Assembly (NCBI GenBank): GCA_041660045.1
Contig: JBAZXA010000005.1
Coordinates: forward strand, 186,001 to 250,000
DNA from: WM-3-3 sp041660045
GTDB lineage: Bacteria > Pseudomonadota > Gammaproteobacteria > Methylococcales > Methylomonadaceae
DNA: 64,000 nt
Reading direction: 5' to 3'
The notes under the pieces were generated by a model, which did not search any database, was not told the DNA's origin, and worked only from the letters and a program-made list of their open reading frames with translations. Of this stretch, positions 34,999 to 44,141 are shown piece by piece. Position numbers and translations under genes: made by a program. Position 1 is the stretch's first letter; each line of letters begins with the position of its first letter.

Positions 34999-35556
34999 CT
35001 ATATAGACAGCAGGTCAGCCTCTTTTGCTTCAAGCGATTTCTCAACTTCTTTAATATATTGATCGGTGAGTTTTTGGATTTTTTCTTCGCCAGCTCGGGC
35101 TTCATCCTCTGAGATAAGTTTTTCCTTAAGTGCGTCTTTGATCTCGGAATTAGCATCCCGACGGATATTCCTAATGGCAACACGCCCATTTTCGGCCTCA
35201 TTTTTTACCACTTTCACCAGCGATTTACGACGCTCCTCTGTCAAAGGCGGTAAAGGAATTCGAATAACCATACCATTGGTGGAAGGATTTAAACCCAAAT
35301 CCGATTTTAAAATTGCTTTTTCAATCGCTTGTACCATACCTTTTTCCCAAGGTGTAATACTTAACGTCCTAGCATCTTCAACTGCCACATTGGCAACCTG
35401 TGATAAAGCTGAATCAGTACCATAATAAGACACCGTAATCTGATCCAACAGGCTCGGATGCGCCCTCCCCGTCCTAATTTTTGAAAACTCATGTTTCAAG
35501 GCATCTATGCTTTTAGCCATCCGGGTGGCTGCATCTTGTTGAATATCGCTAATCAT
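34999..35556 (-). CDS. frr: Ribosome recycling factor
   Basis: 185 residues, the standard length. SIDALKHEFSKIRTGRAHPSLLD (about 16-38) and RIPLPPLTEERRKSLVK (about 99-115) are the helix and hinge of RRF, followed by NIRRDANSEIKDALK. It frees ribosomes from mRNA after termination together with EF-G. The gene lies one base after pyrH and 12 bases before uppS. Confidence 0.98.
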   Translation of the reverse strand: MISDIQQDAATRMAKSIDALKHEFSKIRTGRAHPSLLDQITVSYYGTDSALSQVANVAVEDARTLSITPWEKGMVQAIEKAILKSDLGLNPSTNGMVIRIPLPPLTEERRKSLVKVVKNEAENGRVAIRNIRRDANSEIKDALKEKLISEDEARAGEEKIQKLTDQYIKEVEKSLEAKEADLLSI

Positions 35557-35557
35557 T

Positions 35558-36280
35558 TTAGTCTCCTCTCTCTATAAGGGAACCGATATCTTCACCCATC
35601 ATTAGCCTCATAACGGCGCCTTTCTCAAAAATATTCATGACCCGCATGGGTAAGTTATTTTCGCGGCAAAGAACTAATGCTGTAGTATCCATCACATTTA
35701 AGCGCTGATCCAGCGCTTCATCATAAGTTAAACGGGCATAAAATTTGGCATCTGGCACTTTTTGAGGATCTGCTGAATAAACCCCTTTCACCTTAGTTGC
35801 CTTAATCATAAGTTCAGCATTAATTTCTATTGCCCGTAAACTAGCTGCAGAATCGGTCGTAAAAAAAGGATTGCCTGTACCTGCAGCAAAAATCACTACC
35901 CGACCTTTTTCCAAATGCCGTACAGCCCGCCGCCGGATGTAGTCTTCACAAACTTGGTTAATCTTTAGAGCGGACATAACCCTAACTTGCTGGCCTAAAT
36001 TTTCTAGGGCATCTTGCATAGCCAGTGCGTTTATCACAGTGGCCAACATACCCATTTGATCGCTGGTTACGCGATCCAAGCCTTCTGCCGCCTTATCAGC
36101 GCCCCGCAGGATATTGCCACCGCCGATAACTAGCCCAACTTGTATCCCAACATCACACAAATCTTTAATTTCAGTGGCTAGCCGTTTGACAATATCTGCA
36201 TCGATACTGCCACCTGCTCCACTCATTAAAGCTTCACCGCTTAATTTGAGTAAAATTCTCTGGCATATCAGTTTAGTCAT
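35558..36280 (-). CDS. pyrH: Uridylate kinase
   Basis: 240 residues of amino-acid-kinase fold. RILLKLSGEALMS (about 8-20), VIGGGNILRG near 51-60 and the UMP/ATP region GTGNPFFTTDSAASLRA near 133-149 are the family blocks. It phosphorylates UMP to UDP and is regulated allosterically by UTP and GTP in relatives. It sits between tsf and frr in the standard gammaproteobacterial order. Confidence 0.98.
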   Translation of the reverse strand: MTKLICQRILLKLSGEALMSGAGGSIDADIVKRLATEIKDLCDVGIQVGLVIGGGNILRGADKAAEGLDRVTSDQMGMLATVINALAMQDALENLGQQVRVMSALKINQVCEDYIRRRAVRHLEKGRVVIFAAGTGNPFFTTDSAASLRAIEINAELMIKATKVKGVYSADPQKVPDAKFYARLTYDEALDQRLNVMDTTALVLCRENNLPMRVMNIFEKGAVMRLMMGEDIGSLIERGD

Positions 36281-36341
36281 AGGTGCAATAGATTGATTAA
36301 ATTGTAAATTTAGACATACAAACAGCGGTGGACGTTTTGGT

Positions 36342-37220
36342 TTAACTGCCCCTAACTTGCGCCATAACTTCTTCAGCGAAATTTTCTTCCTTTTTCTCTA
36401 TCCCTTCACCGACTTCAAAACGGGTAAAACGGAGCACTTGGTTACCTTTTGCAGCGACCAATTTACCGACAGTAATTTTGTCATCTTTAACAAATGGTTG
36501 ACCTAATAAAGTAATTTCTGCCAAATATTTGCCAATCCGACCGACAACCATTTTCTCGATAATTTCCGCTGGTTTGCCACTTTCTGCAGCTTGTGCAGAA
36601 AAAATTTCCTTTTCTTTTTCTATCAACTCAGGAGCAACTTGATCTTCTGAGACGCATTCAGGTTTACTAGCTGCAATATGCATAGCGATATCTTTACCTA
36701 ATTCTGCATCTGCTTTCGCCAATTCGACGATTACGCCAATTTTGCTGCCATGTAAATAGGCGGCTGTACCACCATCTGCATTGTATTTTTGAAACCGGCG
36801 GATAGTAATATTTTCACCTAATTTAGAGATCAAACCACGGCGTACTTCGTCAACTGAGCTATCACCTTCCAACTTGGCGGCCAACAACTCTTCATCAGTA
36901 CTGACATCAGCACTTAAGATGACTTGGGTGACGGCATTTACAAAATTAACAAAATCCTCAGCCTTGGCGACAAAGTCAGTTTCACAATTAATATCAACCA
37001 CAACAGCTACTTTATTATCCGCGCCAAGTTTAACGCCAATGACGCCCTCAGCAGCAGTACGTCCAGACTTTTTATCAGCTTTGGCCAAGCCCGCCTTACG
37101 CATATTTTCAATTGCCAATTCCAGATCACCACTTGAATCAACTAAGGCTTTCTTACATTCCATCATGCCTGAACCGGTACGTTCACGCAGTTCTTTAACC
37201 AATGCTGCACTAATATTCAT
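36342..37220 (-). CDS. tsf: Elongation factor Ts
   Basis: 292 residues. ALVKELRERTGSGMMECKKALVD at about 5-27 is the N-terminal domain signature. VVDINCETDFVAK near 73-85 contacts EF-Tu (TDFV motif). The protein exchanges GDP for GTP on EF-Tu. The gene follows rpsB after an intercistronic terminator hairpin, which suggests that its dose is set by partial read-through plus perhaps its own promoter. Confidence 0.98.
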   Translation of the reverse strand: MNISAALVKELRERTGSGMMECKKALVDSSGDLELAIENMRKAGLAKADKKSGRTAAEGVIGVKLGADNKVAVVVDINCETDFVAKAEDFVNFVNAVTQVILSADVSTDEELLAAKLEGDSSVDEVRRGLISKLGENITIRRFQKYNADGGTAAYLHGSKIGVIVELAKADAELGKDIAMHIAASKPECVSEDQVAPELIEKEKEIFSAQAAESGKPAEIIEKMVVGRIGKYLAEITLLGQPFVKDDKITVGKLVAAKGNQVLRFTRFEVGEGIEKKEENFAEEVMAQVRGS

Positions 37221-37246
37221 CGTTTGATCCTATATTTTCATCATAT

Positions 37247-37270
37247 AAAAAACGCCCCCAAAAGGAGGCG
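37247..37270 (-). terminator. Intercistronic terminator/attenuator between rpsB and tsf
   Basis: On the minus strand CGCCTCC and GGGGGCG pair across a TTTT loop (one G-U), followed by six U residues. Being inside an operon whose second gene must be expressed, it probably allows read-through, as the rpsB-tsf intergenic hairpin does in Escherichia coli. Confidence 0.8.
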
Positions 37271-37334
37271 CCTTTATTGCCTAGATTTAAATTTGTAATG
37301 TTACAAAAATTGACTTCTAAAAATTTAACAGGGC

Positions 37335-38075
37335 TTATTCTGCAGCCGATTCTTCAACAAAATCATCTTCTTTAGCCGACATGCCTAAACCTGCTGCCTT
37401 AGCTTCCAATACCGCCGTGGAGATAGTCTCGCAGTAAAGTTTAACCGCGCGGATAGAATCGTCATTGCCAGGGATAACATAGTCAATACGTTCAGGGGAG
37501 TTGTTTGAATCGACCACGCCAACTACAGGGATGCCTAATTTATTGGCTTCACTAATAGCGTTTTTTTCATAACCGACGTCCAACACAAAAATGACATCTG
37601 GAATGCCCTTCATGTCCTTAATCCCACCCAAACTACGTTCTAATTTTTCAAGCTCCCGCTCCATGCCTAAAGCTTCTTTTTTACTGAATTTCTGATACAA
37701 CGAACCATCCGTTTTCATTGCTTCTAATTCTTTCAAGCGACCTATCGATTTTTTGATGGTCTTAAAATTAGTTAACATGCCGCCTAACCAACGATGGTTA
37801 ACATAAGGCATGCCGCAGCGTAGCGCTTCTTCAGCCACTACCTTTCTGGCTGCTTTTTTAGTGCCTACAAACAAAACAGTGCCTTTGTTTGCTGACATTT
37901 GACCAAGGTAATTCATTGCATCATTAAATAAAGGAAGCGTTTTTTCCAAATCAATAATATGGATTTTATTACGGGAACCAAATAGATAACTGCCCATTTT
38001 TGGGTTCCAATAACGGGTTTGGTGTCCAAAATGCACACCCGCTTCAAGCATTTGACGCATGGATACTGCTGTCAT
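37335..38075 (-). CDS. rpsB: 30S ribosomal protein S2
   Basis: 246 residues. MRQMLEAGVHFGHQTRYWNPKM (about 6-27) is S2 signature 1, and PDVIFVLDVGYEKNAISEANKLGIPVVGVVDSN near 157-189 contains signature 2. The protein ends in an acidic tail typical of the family. It follows AAGGAG at a good distance and has a leader of about 150 nt with a promoter at 38231-38259. It is divergent from map. Confidence 0.98.
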   Translation of the reverse strand: MTAVSMRQMLEAGVHFGHQTRYWNPKMGSYLFGSRNKIHIIDLEKTLPLFNDAMNYLGQMSANKGTVLFVGTKKAARKVVAEEALRCGMPYVNHRWLGGMLTNFKTIKKSIGRLKELEAMKTDGSLYQKFSKKEALGMERELEKLERSLGGIKDMKGIPDVIFVLDVGYEKNAISEANKLGIPVVGVVDSNNSPERIDYVIPGNDDSIRAVKLYCETISTAVLEAKAAGLGMSAKEDDFVEESAAE

Positions 38076-38224
38076 TCATTTCTCCTTAGTTTTAAATTTG
38101 GAACTGTCAGTTCCACTGGGTTAGGCCTCCACTTACCCCGCTTGGCAACTTTCCGTAATTTAGCCTACGGCCAGCACCCTACCAAACGTGACGATAAATG
38201 TGAGAATTAAAAAACAAAAATCAA
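38076..38224 (-). promoter_or_regulatory. Structured rpsB mRNA leader (possible S2 autoregulation)
   Basis: The predicted start site near 38224 leaves about 150 nt before the ATG. The leader has a GC-rich middle and a perfect hairpin GGAACT/AGTTCC (38100-38114) about 25 bases before the start codon. S2 represses its own operon through the leader in enterobacteria; that this leader is equivalent is inferred from position and structure only. Confidence 0.45.
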
Positions 38225-38230
38225 CTTAGC

Positions 38231-38259
38231 TTTATATCACATTAGCCTTTTTATAACAA
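38231..38259 (-). promoter_or_regulatory. Sigma-70 promoter of rpsB-tsf
   Basis: On the minus strand TTGTTA, a 17-base spacer and TATAAA, with TGA directly before the -10 as an extended element. Position and strength suit a ribosomal protein operon. Confidence 0.65.
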
Positions 38260-38398
38260 TCAAATCTCTGCTAAACTCATTAAATCCGCCATCCACGCTC
38301 AATTTTAATAGCATTACCCGATGGCAGTAATCCCAAAAACCATGAAGCATTTTAAAGTTTCGGCCATTATAATAACGTAACACCGCTATTAACAAATT

Positions 38399-39172
38399 AT
38401 GAGCATCTCCATCAAAACTGAAGCTGAAATAGAAAAAATGCGTGTCGCAGGAAGGCTAGCTGCCGAAGTCTTAGACATGATCGCCCCTTATGTGGTCGCG
38501 GGCATCACCACCGATGAACTGGACCAACTTTGCCATGACTATATCGTCAATGAGCAACAGGCTATCCCCGCACCCCTAAATTATCACGGCTTCCCTAAGT
38601 CGATTTGCACTTCAATTAACCAACAAGTTTGCCATGGCATACCGAGTGCAAAAAAATTAAAGCCCGGCGACATAGTCAACGTTGATATTACGGTGATAAA
38701 AGATAACTATCACGGAGACACTAGCAAAATGTTTTGCGTGGGCGAGGCCAGTGCACACGCAAAACGTCTGGTTAAAGTCACTCAAGAAGCGATGTTTCTA
38801 GGGATAAAAACGGTCAGGCCTGGAGCAACATTAGGTGATATTGGCCATGCCATCCAAACTCATGCAGAGGCTAGCCGGTATTCGGTAGTCCGGGAGTTTT
38901 GCGGCCATGGTATAGGCAAAAAATTTCACGAAGAGCCACAAGTGCTCCATTACGGTAAAGCTGGGACGGGCATACCCCTCGAAGCCGGGATGATATTAAC
39001 CATTGAACCTATGCTGAATTTAGGCAAACGCCATATCAAAGTACTCGCCGATGGCTGGACCGTGGTCACCAAAGACCGCAGCTTGTCTGCCCAATGGGAA
39101 CATACCATCTTAGTCACACCAAACGGCTATGAAATATTGACGTTACGCCAAGAAGAAATGCATTTAGTCTAA
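38399..39172 (+). CDS. map: Methionine aminopeptidase, type I
   Basis: 257 residues. The five metal ligands are visible: Asp in VNVDITV near 98, Asp in HGDTSKMF near 109, His in FCGHGIGKKFHEEP near 172, Glu in LTIEPML near 205 and Glu in QWEHTI near 236. It removes the initiator methionine from new proteins. It is divergent from rpsB and 4 bases ahead of glnD, the common gammaproteobacterial arrangement. Confidence 0.97.
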   Translation: MSISIKTEAEIEKMRVAGRLAAEVLDMIAPYVVAGITTDELDQLCHDYIVNEQQAIPAPLNYHGFPKSICTSINQQVCHGIPSAKKLKPGDIVNVDITVIKDNYHGDTSKMFCVGEASAHAKRLVKVTQEAMFLGIKTVRPGATLGDIGHAIQTHAEASRYSVVREFCGHGIGKKFHEEPQVLHYGKAGTGIPLEAGMILTIEPMLNLGKRHIKVLADGWTVVTKDRSLSAQWEHTILVTPNGYEILTLRQEEMHLV

Positions 39173-39176
39173 CGCT

Positions 39177-41867
39177 ATGGAACCTTTATACCCCGACATT
39201 TTTTTTGCAATTGACAGTACCTTACAGTTTAAGCGTTTGCTGAAACTAAAAGCTGCCGAATTTTGCGCTCAATTTGATCCCCAGCGCTCGGTGGTAGACT
39301 TAATTCGGGCAAAATCCGATTTTATCGATGGTATCTTAACTAATTGCTGGCGGCATTTTTTAGGCTCCCACAGTGAACAACTGTGCCTAGTTGCCGTGGG
39401 TGGTTATGGCCGGCGGGAATTATTCCCTTATTCTGACATTGATATTTTGGTACTGCTTAAAGCTGATGACAGCTTTACCTGCAAAGATGAGCTCGCGCAT
39501 TTTTTTACTTTTCTGTGGGACATAGGCTTAAAACCCGGTCAAAGTGTGCGCACCATCCAAGAATGCCTGGACATGGCCACTTTAGACCAAACCATTATGA
39601 CCAGTTTGCTGGAAGCACGTCATGTTGTCGGCAACCCGGTACTATTCGAACAATTAAAGCAATTGACCACCAGCGACAAAATCTGGCCATCAGACCAGTT
39701 TTTCGCTGCAAAAATGCGGGAACAGCACCAACGCTACAGCAAATTCCATTGCACTGCCTATGGCCTTGAGCCCAATATCAAAGAAGGCCCTGGCGGATTA
39801 CGTGATATCCAAACCATCGCCTGGGTATTTAAACGGCATTATAATTCCTCGACCTTAAAAGAACTTATCCATTATGGGTTTTTACCTGAGTCTGAATATG
39901 AAGAGCTCATGGCCGCCAGAGATACTTTATGGCGCATCCGCTATGCCCTGCATTTATTAACACAACGGGAAGAAGACCGGTTAATTTTTGACTATCAGCG
40001 CGACCTGGCACAGCAATTTGGTTTTAGTGACGAAAACCAAGCCTATAACCAGGATGTTGAGCGCTTTATGCAGTTTTATTTTAAAACGGTATTGGGGCTT
40101 GAACGCCTTAATGAAATGCTCTTACAGCTGTTCGATGAGCGTTTTGTTAGGGCTCAATTTAGCAGTAGACGCATTACCTTAAATGAGCATTTTACTGTTA
40201 TCAATAGCTATATTGAAGCCAATCACGATGCAGTTTTTCAGTGCCAACCCTTGGCACTACTGGAAATATTCCTCCTCCTGGAACAAAACTCAGCGCTTAA
40301 AGGCATACGCGCAACCACCATCCGTCTTATCCGTAAAAACCTCTATTTGATTGACGAGACATTTCGCCAAAACCCCGTGGCCAACCGGCTTTTTATGGAA
40401 ATTTTCCGACAACCCAGAGGTGTCACCCATCAATTAAAACGCATGAACCGCTATGGCGTGCTAGCGGCATATTTACCCAGTTTTGCCAATATTGTTGCAC
40501 GTATGCAATATGATTTATTTCATATTTATACCGTGGATGAACACACTCTTTTTGTAATTGGCAACTTACGGCGTTTTGCATTGGAAAAACACATTGATGA
40601 ACTGCCTTTCTGCAACAATATTTTTTTATTGATCCCCAAACCGGAAGTGCTGTATATCGCCGCTTTATTCCATGATATTGCCAAAGGCAGAAAAGGCGAC
40701 CATTCCTCACTCGGTGAACAAATTGCCCGGGAATTTGCCGTACAGCATAAATTTTCCTCGCACGACATGAAATTACTGGCTTGGCTAGTGAAAAACCATT
40801 TGATCATGTCGATGACCGCGCAGCGCAGAGATATCAGCGACCCGGATGTTATCCACGACTTTGCCCAAACTGTTGGTAGCATTGAATATCTCAATTACCT
40901 TTATTTGCTTACCGTAGCAGATATCCGCGCGACTAACCCAGAACTTTGGAATGCTTGGAAAGACGCCTTGCTGAAAGAACTTTATGCTAAAACCCATAGC
41001 GCTTTACATAAAGGTTTACCTAACCCCAGCACCCTCGCTGACAGGGTTCTTGAAAACAAAAAAGAAGCCAAGGAAGAATTACTTAAACTGGGTATTGCAG
41101 AACCGATTATTCTTCATGCTTGGCGACATGCCAGTGACGATTATTTCATCCGTTATCTAGCCGACGAAATTGCCTGGCATACTATCGCCATAGCGGCTAC
41201 GTCAGAAAATCAGCTGCCTTTAGTCTTGTTACGCCCACAAACCCAACGTGGCAGCGCAGAAGTTTTTATTTATACAAGAAACGAAAACGCTATTTTTTCC
41301 CTAAGCACTGCTACCTTAGACCAACTCGGCCTGACGATTTTAGACGCGCGCATAGTTAGCACCATCAATGGCTATGCGCTAAATAGCTTTCAAGTCTTGG
41401 AGCAATCGGGCGAACCCATTAATGAATTGTATCGGGAAGTGCATATTTGCAATGCCTTACGCAATAACCTAATACTTGGTGCTATTAAAGACCGCCGCAA
41501 TATCCGCCGGCAATCCCGGCAGGCCAAACATTTCCCCATCCCGACTCGGATCGAGTTCCATGAAGACCAGCTTAACCGTTATAGTGTTATTGAGCTCATA
41601 ACCACGGATCATGCAGGGCTATTATCAGAAATTGGCCGCGCTTTTATACAAGAAGATATTTATTTGCACAGCGCAAAAATTACTACCATAGGTAGCCGTG
41701 CCGAAGATATGTTTTATGTAACTGATACTACACATAAGCCTATAATAGACCGCGATAAACAGCAAAAAATTCAGGCCGCAATCCTGAACTTTATCACCGA
41801 TAAAACTGGCGAAAACTGGGCTGCCAACAACCAAAGCTTCCCTAACCAAATACAGCAGCTCAATTAG
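39177..41867 (+). CDS. glnD: Bifunctional PII uridylyltransferase/uridylyl-removing enzyme
   Basis: 896 residues. The nucleotidyltransferase domain carries GGYGRRELFPYSDIDILVL near 75-93. The HD domain that removes UMP from PII has LFHDIAKGRKGDHS near 498-511. Two ACT domains end the protein (about 700-780 and 805-885), the second with ELITTDHAGLLSEIGRAF; they sense glutamine. It reports nitrogen status to GlnB/GlnK. It is transcribed with map. Confidence 0.97.
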   Translation: MEPLYPDIFFAIDSTLQFKRLLKLKAAEFCAQFDPQRSVVDLIRAKSDFIDGILTNCWRHFLGSHSEQLCLVAVGGYGRRELFPYSDIDILVLLKADDSFTCKDELAHFFTFLWDIGLKPGQSVRTIQECLDMATLDQTIMTSLLEARHVVGNPVLFEQLKQLTTSDKIWPSDQFFAAKMREQHQRYSKFHCTAYGLEPNIKEGPGGLRDIQTIAWVFKRHYNSSTLKELIHYGFLPESEYEELMAARDTLWRIRYALHLLTQREEDRLIFDYQRDLAQQFGFSDENQAYNQDVERFMQFYFKTVLGLERLNEMLLQLFDERFVRAQFSSRRITLNEHFTVINSYIEANHDAVFQCQPLALLEIFLLLEQNSALKGIRATTIRLIRKNLYLIDETFRQNPVANRLFMEIFRQPRGVTHQLKRMNRYGVLAAYLPSFANIVARMQYDLFHIYTVDEHTLFVIGNLRRFALEKHIDELPFCNNIFLLIPKPEVLYIAALFHDIAKGRKGDHSSLGEQIAREFAVQHKFSSHDMKLLAWLVKNHLIMSMTAQRRDISDPDVIHDFAQTVGSIEYLNYLYLLTVADIRATNPELWNAWKDALLKELYAKTHSALHKGLPNPSTLADRVLENKKEAKEELLKLGIAEPIILHAWRHASDDYFIRYLADEIAWHTIAIAATSENQLPLVLLRPQTQRGSAEVFIYTRNENAIFSLSTATLDQLGLTILDARIVSTINGYALNSFQVLEQSGEPINELYREVHICNALRNNLILGAIKDRRNIRRQSRQAKHFPIPTRIEFHEDQLNRYSVIELITTDHAGLLSEIGRAFIQEDIYLHSAKITTIGSRAEDMFYVTDTTHKPIIDRDKQQKIQAAILNFITDKTGENWAANNQSFPNQIQQLN

Positions 41868-41948
41868 GAACTGATACTTGCAGTATTCTGCGTTTATACT
41901 CAAATCACCTAATGGCACTAACGCCACACTAAAAAACAGGGATAAACG

Positions 41949-43064
41949 ATGCATAAGAAAAGCCTTGCCAACGATCTTTTTGAGCCTGTAAAAATTGGCG
42001 CTTGGCAGCTTGCCAATCGGATAGTGATGGCGCCCTTGACTCGCTGCCGTGTTAAAAACGATGGCATTCCAGGGCAATTGCAAGCAACTTATTATGCCCA
42101 ACGCGCCAGTGCAGGCTTAATTATTTCAGAAGCCACCAACATTTCACCACAAGGCCGTGGTTATGCTTACACACCAGGCATTTTTAACGCTGAACAAATT
42201 GCAGGCTGGCAACTCGTCACCGCTGCAGTGCATGCAAAACAAGGCAAAATCATCTGCCAACTCTGGCACGTTGGCCGTTTTTCGCATCCCTCCTTACAAC
42301 CCAACGGCGCCTTACCTGTTGCCCCCTCTGCGCTAGCCCCTGATGGTGAAACTTACACCGAACAAGGCATGCAGCCTGTTCCTACGCCGCGGGCACTGGA
42401 AAGCCATGAAATAGCCGGTATTATCGGGCAATACCGGCACGCCGCCACCTGCGCCAAACAGGCAGGCTTTGATGGTGTTGAAATTCATGCCGCTAACAGC
42501 TATTTACTCGAACAATTTATCAGGGACACAACTAATCAGCGCACTGACCAATACGGTGGCAACATCGAAAACCGCACCCGTTTAGTCCTTGATGTGATAG
42601 AAGCTGTTGTAGACGTTTGGCAGTCCGGAGACCGGGTAGGAATTCGCTTATCACCCGTCACACCTACTGCGGGCAATACACCCTTAGACAGCAATGTCAT
42701 GGCCACTTATGGCTACCTTATAGAAAAATTCAACCACTTCAACTTAGCCTATCTCCATTTCATAGAGGGTGCCACCCGCATGTCTAGGCTAATACCTGAT
42801 GGCATAAACTTAGAACAGCTCGCCAAACTTTTTAATGGCCCGTATATGGCCAATAATAATTACACCGCTGAATTAGCCATTTCTGCCCGGCAACACCATA
42901 AAGCCGACTTAATCTGCTTTGGCCGCCCCTTTATCGCTAACCCAGACCTTGTTGAACGCTTAAAAATAGGCGCCGAACTAGCTGAAGCCCCCCAAGAAAC
43001 ATGGTATGGTGGCGATTTTCAAGGTTATACTGATTGGCCTACCATCGCGCCCAATACAGATTAA
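41949..43064 (+). CDS. Old yellow enzyme family alkene reductase
   Basis: 371 residues. A TIM barrel with the FMN site opens FEPVKIGAWQLANRIVMAPLTRCR (about 11-34). The active-site pair is EIHAANSYLLEQFI near 178-191 (His-Asn). DQYGGNIENRTRLVLDVIEAV near 204-224 and LICFGRPFIANPDLVER near 321-337 complete the signature. Members reduce activated C=C bonds of enals, quinones or nitro compounds with NADPH. The alcohol dehydrogenase gene starts 15 bases later, so the pair may detoxify unsaturated aldehydes in two steps. Confidence 0.94.
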   Translation: MHKKSLANDLFEPVKIGAWQLANRIVMAPLTRCRVKNDGIPGQLQATYYAQRASAGLIISEATNISPQGRGYAYTPGIFNAEQIAGWQLVTAAVHAKQGKIICQLWHVGRFSHPSLQPNGALPVAPSALAPDGETYTEQGMQPVPTPRALESHEIAGIIGQYRHAATCAKQAGFDGVEIHAANSYLLEQFIRDTTNQRTDQYGGNIENRTRLVLDVIEAVVDVWQSGDRVGIRLSPVTPTAGNTPLDSNVMATYGYLIEKFNHFNLAYLHFIEGATRMSRLIPDGINLEQLAKLFNGPYMANNNYTAELAISARQHHKADLICFGRPFIANPDLVERLKIGAELAEAPQETWYGGDFQGYTDWPTIAPNTD

Positions 43065-43079
43065 TATAAGAGATTTAAA

Positions 43080-44135
43080 ATGTTAAAAAGCTACGGCTAT
43101 GCCGCTTTTGATGCCAAAACCCCTTTACAGCCTTATAATTTTGAGCGCCGCGAACCCAGTACACAGGATGTAAAAATTACCATCCTGTACTGTGGTGTTT
43201 GTCATAGTGATATACACCAAGCCCGTAACGAATGGCAGGGTAGCACTTACCCAATAGTACCCGGGCATGAGATTGTTGGCCGGGTCACACAAGTAGGCTC
43301 CGCCGTGCATGACTTTAAAGTAGGTGATTTAGTCGGAGTAGGTTGCATGGTTGATTCATGTGGCAGCTGCCCCGATTGCGAAGACCATCAGGAGCAATTT
43401 TGCAATCAAACCACCTTTACTTACAATAGCAAAGACAAACATACCGGTTTAATGACCTATGGCGGATATTCCAATCAAATTGTCGTGGATCGACGTTTTG
43501 TCCTACGCGTTCCTGAAACCCTAAACTTAGCTGCTGTTGCGCCATTATTATGCGCTGGCATTACCACTTATTCACCCTTACGCCATTGGCAAATTCAACG
43601 CGGCGACAAGGTCGGTATAGTTGGCCTAGGTGGGCTTGGCCATATGGGAATAAAATTTGCCCATGCTATGGGCGCCCATGTCGTGTTGTTTACTACTTCT
43701 GCCAACAAAACTGAAGACGCCAAATTACTCGGCGCAAACGAGGTGGTCATTTCCAAAAAACCCGAAAACATGCAAAAACATGCCCTCAGTTTTGATTTTA
43801 TTTTAAACACGGTGTCTGCCCCGCATGATCTTGATGCCTATACCAGTTTATTGAAGCGGGATGGCACACTTTGTTTACTTGGCGTACCGGACCAACCTCA
43901 CCCCTCACCAAATATCGGTAACCTGATTTTTAAACGCCGTCAACTCGCTGGCTCCTTAATCGGCGGGATTAAAGAAACTCAAGAAATGCTGGACTTTTGT
44001 GCGCAACACCAAATTGTTGCTGATATTGAATTGATTGCCATAGATGATATAAATAACGCTTATACCCGCATGCTAAATAGCGATGTTAAATACCGTTTTG
44101 TGATTGATATGGCCACCTTATCGGCAGCACCCTAA
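43080..44135 (+). CDS. Zinc-dependent NAD(P) alcohol dehydrogenase, CAD/YahK type
   Basis: 351 residues. Catalytic zinc ligands lie in CGVCHSD (about 38-44) and PGHEIVG near 61. Four structural-zinc Cys are in DSCGSCPDCEDHQEQFC near 92-108. The cofactor loop is VGLGGLGHMGIKFA near 181-194. The cinnamyl-alcohol-dehydrogenase subgroup reduces a broad set of aldehydes with NADPH. It is in an operon with the ene-reductase upstream; its stop is 6 bases from the convergent UbiH-family gene. Confidence 0.93.
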   Translation: MLKSYGYAAFDAKTPLQPYNFERREPSTQDVKITILYCGVCHSDIHQARNEWQGSTYPIVPGHEIVGRVTQVGSAVHDFKVGDLVGVGCMVDSCGSCPDCEDHQEQFCNQTTFTYNSKDKHTGLMTYGGYSNQIVVDRRFVLRVPETLNLAAVAPLLCAGITTYSPLRHWQIQRGDKVGIVGLGGLGHMGIKFAHAMGAHVVLFTTSANKTEDAKLLGANEVVISKKPENMQKHALSFDFILNTVSAPHDLDAYTSLLKRDGTLCLLGVPDQPHPSPNIGNLIFKRRQLAGSLIGGIKETQEMLDFCAQHQIVADIELIAIDDINNAYTRMLNSDVKYRFVIDMATLSAAP

Positions 44136-44141
44136 GCAATC

